Assembly: GCF_002252565.1 (NCBI RefSeq)
Contig: NZ_NPML01000019.1
Location: 434,001 to 498,000 of the forward strand
Origin: Petroclostridium xylanilyticum
GTDB taxonomy: Bacteria; Bacillota; Clostridia; SK-Y3
Direction: 5' to 3'
Length of the DNA: 64,000 nucleotides
A program made the position numbers and the translations under genes. The notes under the pieces are model-generated. The model saw only the letters and a program-made list of their open reading frames with translations, ran no database searches and had not been told where the DNA came from. The stretch's first letter is position 1, and each line of letters starts with the position of its first letter. This document shows positions 34,681-41,781 of the stretch, one piece after another.

Positions 34681-35328
34681 TTATAATCCCCTTGCTTCCT
34701 TAATCTTTGCCACAAATTCTTTACCTAATCTTGTAATGGATACATAGTCTCCTGTTTTAGCCCCTGCAGTAAGAGAACTACCTGCTCCTACAGCAACAGC
34801 ACCAGCCTTAATCCATTCACCAACATTATTTACATCTACACCACCGGTAGGCATCATCTTTGCATATGGAATGGGCCCTTTGATAGCCTTAATAATCTTA
34901 GGTCCAAACGCTTCTCCAGGAAATATTTTTATAATATCTGCTCCCGCTTCCATCGCTTCAACCACTTCTTTAATAGTCATAGCTCCGGGCATAACCGGTA
35001 CTCTGTATCTATTACATAGCTTAACTGTTTCTAAATTAAAATATGGACTTACTACATATTGTGCTCCGGAAAGAATAGCAATTCTTGCAGTTTCTGAATC
35101 CATTACAGTCCCTGCACCAAGAATGATTTCGCCCTTGGTATAGGTTTTAGCCAATTCTTCAATAACCTTATGGGCTGCCGGTACTGTAAAGGTCAGTTCT
35201 ATCGCTGCTACTCCTCCTTCAATGCAGGCATCCGCAATCTTTAGAGCCTGTTCACTGCTTTCAGCCCTAACAACTGCTACAATCCCTGCATCACAAATCC
35301 TGGTAATCACTTTTTCTTTATCCATCAT
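34681..35328 (-). CDS. eda: Bifunctional KDPG/KHG aldolase
   Basis: This class I aldolase cleaves 2-keto-3-deoxy-6-phosphogluconate (or 4-hydroxy-2-oxoglutarate) to pyruvate and glyceraldehyde 3-phosphate or glyoxylate. The 215-residue protein is full length and keeps AIELTFTVPAA with the catalytic Glu, LGAGTVMDSETA, VVSPYFN, PVMPGAMTIKEVVEAMEAGAD, the Schiff-base Lys of IIKIFPGEAFGP and MPTGGVDVNN. It is intact, unlike the second aldolase fragment at 36677-36877, and follows the broken 2-hydroxyacid dehydrogenase by 11 bases. Confidence 0.94.
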   Translation of the reverse strand: MMDKEKVITRICDAGIVAVVRAESSEQALKIADACIEGGVAAIELTFTVPAAHKVIEELAKTYTKGEIILGAGTVMDSETARIAILSGAQYVVSPYFNLETVKLCNRYRVPVMPGAMTIKEVVEAMEAGADIIKIFPGEAFGPKIIKAIKGPIPYAKMMPTGGVDVNNVGEWIKAGAVAVGAGSSLTAGAKTGDYVSITRLGKEFVAKIKEARGL

Positions 35329-35339
35329 GCCAATACCTC

Positions 35340-36253
35340 CTAAAACTCTTTAATATTACTTTTCTCCAAACATTGTATAAGATTTTGTGCCGCCATTATA
35401 CCCATATTATCTATTGCTTCATAAGTAGAGGCTGCACAATGGGAACCTATTATAATATTATCTAATTCTAGTAGTTTATGATTACTGGGAGGCTCTTCTT
35501 CAAATATATCGATACCCGCCCCCCAAATCTTATTTTCCTTTAAGGCCCACAGCAGTGCTTCTTCATCTATAATTCCGCCTCTTGCAGTATTAACTATAAT
35601 AGCTTTATCTTTCATCATCTCAAATTCTTGATAGCTTATCAGATTTTTGTTTCCTGAGTTAATGGTAAGTGTAAGCTAATAAAATCAGACTCTTTTAACA
35701 ATTTTTCAAGTGAAACATATTCAATATTATTCGCCCTGGCATACTCTTCATCCTGGTATAAATCATATGCCAGTACTTTCATATTAAAGCCTGAAGCCCT
35801 TTTAGCGACTCCTTTCCCAATACTACCCAAACCTATTAATCCTAAAGTCTTGCCCCACATTTCAACAGTAGTAATCTTACTCCAGTTTAACTTTCTACAT
35901 TTATAAAACCATTGACAAAAAACATCGTCATGCCTGTGTTTTTGAGCAGTTTCACCTACCTGCGTATCAGCCCACGTCATTATCTTCCCCAGTGGGTTTC
36001 TGTTCTTATCCAGGAATAATAAACTGTGCCATGTAGTACAAAGCCCGATTGCATCAATTTTATAATTGCCTGAATCCATTATTTTTTTAACACATTGTTC
36101 CAAAGTTTTATAGATATCTTCCGGATCCTGTGATACAACATCACTGACCTGTTCACCATAAGGAATAGTGACTATTTCCTTTATTTCTTCAACAGAAGAA
36201 TAAACCAGCGCTTTTGCTGAAGAAGTGCTTACCTCTAAAGCTAGAACATTCAT
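35340..36253 (-). pseudogene. Chimera: FGGY sugar kinase N-terminus fused to a frameshifted D-2-hydroxyacid dehydrogenase
   Basis: The first part, from the ATG at 36253, is the N-terminus of a gluconokinase/xylulokinase-type FGGY kinase (NVLALEVSTSSAKALVYSS, then AIGLCTTWHSLLFLD and ITWADTQ-like MTWADTQ). About 110 residues in, it changes to a SerA-like dehydrogenase (MWGKTLGLIGLGSIGKGVAKRA). At about 35640 the dehydrogenase is shifted: a run of five A where six would restore the frame (TQETK, then NLISYQEF). The rest continues in the other frame from 35618 to 35340 (NTARGGIIDEEALLWAL). The kinase lacks its catalytic half and the dehydrogenase its N-terminus, so neither should work. An internal deletion followed by a frameshift explains it. 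Confidence 0.85.
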
Positions 36254-36325
36254 TATATCCCACATTCCTTTCGCTGTGCTCAAGGTACAAAAATTCATGA
36301 AAAAAATTAGCCAAAACCTCCAAAA

Positions 36326-36612
36326 ATTAAGAATCAGGCTGCTTTGGCCAAGTTTGCCGGCATTGGCTGGACTAAGTACCAGTCTGGCAAATATACTGCT
36401 GACAACACACAGCTCATTATGTCCGTCAACAGGTACTTAAGATATTATCTCTTAGAAACTGCAAACAAGGTGAGAATGCACAATCCCGAGTTTAAACGCT
36501 TCTATGAGCTTAAGTACAACGAAACACCAAGATGCCTCACAAAAGGGCACTCGCATTGACTGCAAGAAAGCTGATCCGGCTTGTTTATACTCTGCTGCAT
36601 ATAGTAAATAGG
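36326..36612 (+). pseudogene. IS110-family transposase C-terminal fragment
   Basis: The plus strand reads AKFAGIGWTKYQSGKY...NRYLRYYLLETANKVR...YELKYNE, the C-terminal Transposase_20 region of IS110/IS1111 elements. A one-base shift then leads into KRALALTARKLIRLVYTLL, the normal C-terminus. The N-terminal catalytic half is missing. Its end is fused directly to the reversed 5' end of a sugar-acid kinase gene. Confidence 0.8.
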
Positions 36613-36655
36613 CTCTTGTATTAGATGTCCCGGAATCAAAATATACATTATACAT
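36598..36655 (-). pseudogene. 2-keto-3-deoxygalactonokinase-type N-terminal fragment
   Basis: The sequence MYNVYFDSGTSNTRAYLL matches the start of DgoK-like 2-dehydro-3-deoxy-sugar-acid kinases, preceded by TTGAGGGG as a ribosome binding site. After about 19 codons it runs into the IS110 remnant in reverse. The remaining ~300 codons are gone. Confidence 0.65.
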
Positions 36656-36676
36656 CTTAATTACCCCTCAAGCTTT

Positions 36677-36877
36677 TTAACGTATGCTTGTGCCACCTGT
36701 TTTAATAAGATCTAAACATTTTAATGTATCCAAAACTTTACTTTCATCTTCTTGATTAAAGGTTACTTCAAGCAGTTTTATGCCACTTTCTAAAAGAGCA
36801 GCAACAGTATCAATAATTCTGTCCGATCCAATTCCTCTTATGATTGCAACAATCTTATTTTCATAAATTTGATCCAA
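36677..36877 (-). pseudogene. KDPG aldolase N-terminal fragment
   Basis: The 66-codon reading frame starts like a KDPG/KHG aldolase (KIVAIIRGIGSDRIIDTVAALLESGIKLLEVTFNQEDE) but stops after KCLDLIKTGGTSIR, about one third of the family length of 200-215. The Schiff-base lysine region is missing. It is preceded by AGGAGG-like sequence and precedes the kinase fragment, so the original gene order was aldolase-kinase as in sugar-acid operons. The complete aldolase at 34681-35328 is a separate copy. Confidence 0.75.
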
Positions 36878-36933
36878 TATTATATTAGATATAACATAAC
36901 CTCCTGTTTTTTATCTACTCATAAACCTAATTT

Positions 36934-38193
36934 TTAATCTAAAGGTAAAATCTCTCCTGCATGCAACATAACAACAACAGAAGCATATTTACCTATTTTG
37001 CTCAAGGCATATGACAGTGCCTCTTGTACAGAATTAGACGGAATAAAACCTAATTTTTCCTTTATTTCATTGGAAATATTCGGACAAACCAATATGCCAT
37101 GAGCTTTTTCTTTAATAACTCTGCCAACGTGAACTAAATGAGCAGCTACACTCTTTTCCTCCAATTGTTTTTTTTCCATAAGCTCTTTTGCTTCTTCCAG
37201 GGAGACATATCCAAACCTTTCGATTTCAGGATGTGTCTTAGCTACCCCTTCCGGACACGGTGTTACTAAAATAACATACCCCCCATCTTTAACTACTAAT
37301 TCAGAAGAATAAATTCCTTTGGCCGCCTGCCACAATTCAATATCAGCAGGATATGAATCAGTAATAACAATATCAGCTTTTGGAATCTTTACCCCATACA
37401 CTTCTTTAGCTAGATCACATCCTGCCCTGTGAGCAGCAGCTAAATCACCGGCAAATATATCAACAACATTTTCCTTTAAATCCTGTACAACATTAATAAT
37501 AAAATCCAACCCCATTAACCTGGCAGCTTCATCTATCTGCTCTCTTACTAAGTTATCTCTCTTGCCCATAATCTCAGAGCCGCTTACCAAAGCACTTAGC
37601 CAATGTGTTTCACCGGTTGATTGTCCATTTGATACACCCGGTTGAACTATTTTCCCACCGCCAGAAAAACCCGCTACCCTATGCGGTACAATATGGCCTA
37701 ATCCAATTACAAAATCACTCTCATATAACAATTTATTGCCCCATACTTCTATACCTCTTGAAGTCTTGCCATAGTACATGTTTTCCTCTTTTTTATCCCA
37801 AAGATGATTAACTACCTTATACTCATCAACTATTTGTTGACCTAATTTACCAACTAATTCACTATGATTCATAGGCCTGTGGGTGCCAAGTGCCATCAAA
37901 ATGGTAATATTGTCTTTTTTAATTCCTAATTCTTGGAGATAAGGCAATAAAACATTCAATATTTTATCAACAGGAGTATTACGTGTATTGTCATCAGATA
38001 TGATTAATATTTTATCTGACGGTTTTAACCTCTCACTTAACTTATTACATCCAATAGGTTTTTGCAACGCTTCCCTAACTAAATTCTCAACATCAGTAGT
38101 ATTCTCGGTTAATTTAGGTTTAAACACGCCACAAAAATTTTCATCGGGTATTTCTACTCCTTTAATCTCCGGATAATAAAAATTAACAAACAT
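36934..38193 (-). CDS. larA: LarA, nickel-pincer-dependent 2-hydroxyacid racemase
   Basis: LarA interconverts the enantiomers of lactate or another 2-hydroxyacid with a nickel-pincer nucleotide cofactor. The protein has DDNTRNTPVDKIL, ALGTHRPMNHSE with an active-site His, and GLGHIVPHRVAGFSGGGKIVQPGVS, which carries the cofactor-anchoring Lys and a further His, then THWLSALVSG. The ATG at 38193 follows GGAGG by seven bases; the open frame starts five codons earlier. LarB, LarC and LarE, needed to make the cofactor, are not in the window. It directly follows the TRAP transporter genes, so the substrate is probably a 2-hydroxyacid or aldonic acid imported by that system. Confidence 0.9.
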   Translation of the reverse strand: MFVNFYYPEIKGVEIPDENFCGVFKPKLTENTTDVENLVREALQKPIGCNKLSERLKPSDKILIISDDNTRNTPVDKILNVLLPYLQELGIKKDNITILMALGTHRPMNHSELVGKLGQQIVDEYKVVNHLWDKKEENMYYGKTSRGIEVWGNKLLYESDFVIGLGHIVPHRVAGFSGGGKIVQPGVSNGQSTGETHWLSALVSGSEIMGKRDNLVREQIDEAARLMGLDFIINVVQDLKENVVDIFAGDLAAAHRAGCDLAKEVYGVKIPKADIVITDSYPADIELWQAAKGIYSSELVVKDGGYVILVTPCPEGVAKTHPEIERFGYVSLEEAKELMEKKQLEEKSVAAHLVHVGRVIKEKAHGILVCPNISNEIKEKLGFIPSNSVQEALSYALSKIGKYASVVVMLHAGEILPLD

Positions 38194-38211
38194 GAAAATT
38201 GCCTCCAATAT

Positions 38212-39489
38212 CTATTTAATGAATGATGGTAACCATAAAACTGTAAAAGGTACATAGGTAATTAACATTAAAACCATAAATAATACCAGATACATTGGTA
38301 CCAATTCTTTAATCAGTACTTCCAGCTTAATCTTAGAAATTGAGGTAGTTACATATAAAACAGTCCCTACCGGTGGAGTTATTAAACCAATACATAGATT
38401 TGCAACCATAATAACACCAAAATGTATTGGGTCAATACCATATACATTGCTGATGGGCAATAATATAGGCGTTAATAAAAACAATGCAGGAGTTAGGTCA
38501 ATTACCATACCAACAATGAACAACAATACATTTAGTACAAAAAGAAAGATTAACTTGTTTTTTGTAATATTCATTAAAATAGCAGTTAAAATTTGCGGTA
38601 ATTGTGCTACGGCAAGAAACCATGTCAATGCCATAGCAGCAGCACAGACCAGCATAACTACTCCTGTACTTAATGCAGCTCCTTTTAATATGTCAATATA
38701 ATCTTTAACCTTAACCTTATAAACTGCAAATGAAATAATTACAGCATAAATAACAGCTACCGCACCTGCCTCGGTGGCAGTAAATAACCCTCCTAAAATT
38801 CCTCCTAAAATTATCAATGGTAGAATCAAAGCCCAGACAGTATTTTTAAATACCTCAATAAATTCCTTAAAATTAACTGCTTTACTTACAGGATAATTTC
38901 TTTTTTTCGCAATAAAGAAAGAATATCCAAGCAGCGCTAGACCTATTAAAATTCCCGGGATCGCACCACCCAAAAACAATTTGGCAATAGAAATCTGCGC
39001 TAGTGATCCTAGAATAATCATGGGAATACTGGGTGGAATTATAGGACCGATCACAGAAGAAGCAGCTGTAATAGCTGAAGAAAACGGCTTGTCATACCCA
39101 TCTTTTTCCATCATCGGTATCTCCAATGATCCTAAAGCAGCAGCATCAGCTACAGCTGAACCACTAATTCCGGCAAAAAGCATACTGGCTAATACATTTA
39201 CAGCAGCTAGTCCGCCTTTAATTCGACCTACTACGGCACTAGAAAATTTAAGGATATCATTTACCAATCCAACTTTATTTAAAATTTCTCCTGCCAGCAT
39301 AAAGAAAGGGATAGCTAATAAAGTATATATATCTACTCCTGTTATTAATCTTCTTGCAAGTACCATGGCATCTGTCATACCCATTGCAAACATTAAGATA
39401 ACGGTGGTTAATCCTATCGCAAATCCTATTGGGACCCCTAAAACCGTAAACCCAATTAAGGAACCTAAAAAAATCAAGATTACTTCCAT
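38212..39489 (-). CDS. dctM: TRAP transporter large permease (DctM)
   Basis: This 425-residue membrane protein forms the transport channel of a tripartite ATP-independent periplasmic transporter. About twelve hydrophobic helices are visible, with family motifs GVPIGFAIGLTT near the start, KVGLVNDILKFSSAVVGRIKGGLA, AGISGSAVADAAALGSLEIPMM, IPPSIPMIILG and LIGLALLGYSF. It works with DctQ and the binding lipoprotein DctP and is driven by a sodium or proton gradient. The LarA gene starts 19 bases after its stop. Confidence 0.95.
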   Translation of the reverse strand: MEVILIFLGSLIGFTVLGVPIGFAIGLTTVILMFAMGMTDAMVLARRLITGVDIYTLLAIPFFMLAGEILNKVGLVNDILKFSSAVVGRIKGGLAAVNVLASMLFAGISGSAVADAAALGSLEIPMMEKDGYDKPFSSAITAASSVIGPIIPPSIPMIILGSLAQISIAKLFLGGAIPGILIGLALLGYSFFIAKKRNYPVSKAVNFKEFIEVFKNTVWALILPLIILGGILGGLFTATEAGAVAVIYAVIISFAVYKVKVKDYIDILKGAALSTGVVMLVCAAAMALTWFLAVAQLPQILTAILMNITKNKLIFLFVLNVLLFIVGMVIDLTPALFLLTPILLPISNVYGIDPIHFGVIMVANLCIGLITPPVGTVLYVTTSISKIKLEVLIKELVPMYLVLFMVLMLITYVPFTVLWLPSFIK

Positions 39490-39510
39490 CTATAACACCT
39501 CACTATTTAT

Positions 39511-39987
39511 TCATCTTATTTCAATCGCATCTTTTTTCCAGATTGATATGAGTTTGTTTATTACTTCTACAATCATAATAAATGCTGCAACAGGAATCGC
39601 TGAATATTTCCATCCAACAGAAATACCTAAAATAGCAGTCTTTTGAATATAGGATTTGACAACATAATCAATCCCACCTTTAAATGCATATACCAGAAAT
39701 ACCAAAATCAAAATATTTATGATTGTTAATAATAACTTCTTAGCTGTACCACTGGTTTTCTCCAATAGTGTTTCAAAGGAAGGATGCAAATTACTGCGGA
39801 ATCCTAAAGCTATACCCGTAAAAGACATCCAGACAAAAGCTAAACTACTTACCTCCTCTACCCCAGTAAAAGATTTACCAAAGTAACGACCAATTACATT
39901 AAATGAGATTGAGCCCACCATAATTATCAGCATAGCAATCATAAAAATTAATATAAATCTATAGATATAATCCAGAATTTTGGTCAT
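39511..39987 (-). CDS. dctQ: TRAP transporter small permease (DctQ)
   Basis: This 158-residue protein has the four transmembrane helices of DctQ and the conserved segment NVIGRYFGKSFTGVEEVSSLAFVWMSFTGIALGFRSNLHPSFE. The ATG at 39987 (MTKILDYIYRF) follows AAAGGAG and is preferred over the upstream start at 40008. It lies between the binding protein and large permease genes. Confidence 0.93.
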   Translation of the reverse strand: MTKILDYIYRFILIFMIAMLIIMVGSISFNVIGRYFGKSFTGVEEVSSLAFVWMSFTGIALGFRSNLHPSFETLLEKTSGTAKKLLLTIINILILVFLVYAFKGGIDYVVKSYIQKTAILGISVGWKYSAIPVAAFIMIVEVINKLISIWKKDAIEIR

Positions 39988-40010
39988 CCATATACTCCTT
40001 TCTATCAAAG

Positions 40011-40047
40011 AAAGCCAGGTGGTAGCTTTATGTGACCACCTGACTTT
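40011..40047 (-). terminator. Intercistronic hairpin between dctP and dctQ
   Basis: AAAGCCAGGTGGT and ACCACCTGACTTT pair (one mismatch) in the short gap. On the minus strand it is followed by CTTTCTTT. Such hairpins after the binding-protein gene usually lower downstream expression or stabilise the upstream message. Confidence 0.65.
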
Positions 40048-40059
40048 AAATGTTAATAA

Positions 40060-41148
40060 TTATTTATTTAGATAATCCTTTGATAATGCTTGAATTTCAT
40101 TGGCAATATCTTTAAGTTCCGGACGCTCCTTAATATATTCATCTACTATAGGTCTTACTTTTTCTATAAATGGTTTGAGGTCAGGATAAGTCACTTCTAC
40201 TCCTTTTTCTGTAATATTTTTAATAATCTCATCCTGTTGCTTTTTTACTGAATCCATTATTTCATTGGCTGTAACAACCGAAGCTTCCTTCACAACCTTT
40301 TGTGCATTTTCAGATAGTTTATTCCAGACACCATCATTTATTACAATATACCCTGGACTATACATATGATTGGTGATAGCTACATATTTCTGTACATCAT
40401 ACCATCCTGCATAATAAGCAGTAGAAAGAGGGTTATCTTGCCCGTCCACTACGCCTTGCTGTAAAGCTGTAAAAATTTCACTAAATGGCATAACAACTGT
40501 ACTGAATCCTAAAGCCTGCATTTCTGCAATGATAGTCTTACCTTCGAAGACACGCAGCTTAATTCCCTTGGTATCTTCAATTGATTTAATAGCTTTTTTA
40601 TTATTTGATACCACTCTAAATCCATTAGGAAAAGAAGCTAAAACCTTAACTTTTAATGGTTCCAGATATTTGTAAATTTTTTCACCTATTGGCCCATTTA
40701 ATACGGCATTAGCATGCTCATAATTAACAAACATATATGGCATCTGCATTAACCTGAATTGAGGAACAGTATTTTCCCACAAATTTCCTGTCATCGCCAT
40801 TTCAACAGTACCTAATTGTACCCCCTCAACAAACTCTTGCTCATTTCCCAATTGATTGTTAGGATAAATTTCAACTTTCACTTCACCATTTGTTTCTTTT
40901 TCAACCATAGGTTTAAACTTGTTATTCAATGCTTGATTTACCGGATGCTCAGGTGCATAATAATTGGCTATTTTGATAGTTACTGCATTAACCGATTTTT
41001 TTTCTGGTTCTTTTTTCTGCTCTTTATTATCTTCAACTTTTTTGTCATTTGTCTGCTTATTGTTTGTTGTATTCGCACAGCCTACAACTAATGAAGAAAT
41101 AACAAATAGAACACATATTAAGACACTTAATTTCTTAAATCTAATCAC
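40060..41148 (-). CDS. dctP: TRAP transporter substrate-binding lipoprotein (DctP)
   Basis: This 362-residue extracytoplasmic binding protein starts with a signal peptide and lipobox (VISSLVVGC, Cys about 24) and a Lys/Glu/Asn-rich linker to about 55. The TRAP-binding domain follows, with PNNQLGNEQEFVEGVQLGTVEM, KGIKLRVFEGKTIIAEMQALG (including the carboxylate-binding Arg) and FTALQQGVVDGQDNPLSTAYYAGWYDVQKYV. Carboxylate-containing ligands such as sugar acids fit both the Arg and the LarA/aldolase context. It is the first gene of the transporter operon. Confidence 0.94.
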   Translation of the reverse strand: MIRFKKLSVLICVLFVISSLVVGCANTTNNKQTNDKKVEDNKEQKKEPEKKSVNAVTIKIANYYAPEHPVNQALNNKFKPMVEKETNGEVKVEIYPNNQLGNEQEFVEGVQLGTVEMAMTGNLWENTVPQFRLMQMPYMFVNYEHANAVLNGPIGEKIYKYLEPLKVKVLASFPNGFRVVSNNKKAIKSIEDTKGIKLRVFEGKTIIAEMQALGFSTVVMPFSEIFTALQQGVVDGQDNPLSTAYYAGWYDVQKYVAITNHMYSPGYIVINDGVWNKLSENAQKVVKEASVVTANEIMDSVKKQQDEIIKNITEKGVEVTYPDLKPFIEKVRPIVDEYIKERPELKDIANEIQALSKDYLNK

Positions 41149-41496
41149 TTTAGGTCCTCCTTTTTTAATTCTTGTTTTTTGTATTTTGCTGCCTTTTAGT
41201 ACTTTTGTATTTTTTAAACTTAAAGCTATATTGTTCCCTCCTTCTTAAAACTTTATCTTTTTTAAGCATAAATCATAATGAACCTTGTTCTTTTTCATAT
41301 TTGTCCATATTATACAGAACAAATAATTTGTAGGTTATTATGATTTTTACTTCTAAAAAATTAAAATTTTTAGTAGTAATACCTATAGCGTATTTAGTGA
41401 TGTCAACAATTTAACCAAAAAAATATTATTAATAGGTATTTATTTTTTTCACATTTGCCAATCAACTTGTTGTTTATTGTACTCCAAGACTTTAAT

Positions 41497-41583
41497 ATTG
41501 TAAATTAACACTTTTTTATGAAGTTAATTTTTTCTCTACAATTTTAAGATTGCAAACTAGCATTTTTTTATAAAGTTAACTTT
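41497..41583. repeat. Two imperfect 35-base direct repeats upstream of the TRAP operon
   Basis: The segment beginning ATTGTAAATTAACAC at 41497 recurs as ATTGCAAACTAGCAT at 41549, both continuing with a T-run, TATRAAGTTAAYTTTT. The 52-base spacing is close to five helical turns. Paired direct repeats are typical of AraC-family binding sites, and an AraC-type regulator gene lies next to them. Apart from this and the terminator at 41645-41697 the 633-base gap (41149-41781) is AT-rich with no gene seen. Confidence 0.5.
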
Positions 41584-41644
41584 TACGCTATTTTTCGAAA
41601 TATTATGAATTACTTTTTATTAGAAATTTCTAAATATTACATAA

Positions 41645-41697
41645 AATAAATAAAGAATCCAAAAAACGATATATCATTCCTGGATTCTTTATTTATT
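41645..41697 (-). terminator. Terminator of the Cache/AraC regulator gene
   Basis: AATAAATAAAGAATCCA (41645-41661) is perfectly complementary to 41681-41697, giving a 17-base stem 85 bases after the regulator's stop. Confidence 0.85.
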
Positions 41698-41781
41698 TTA
41701 TTTTTTACTTAATACTTCATCAAATTTATTTTTCAATTAATTGTTATTATTAATTCACGTTTCTTCCTATCATCCTATAGT

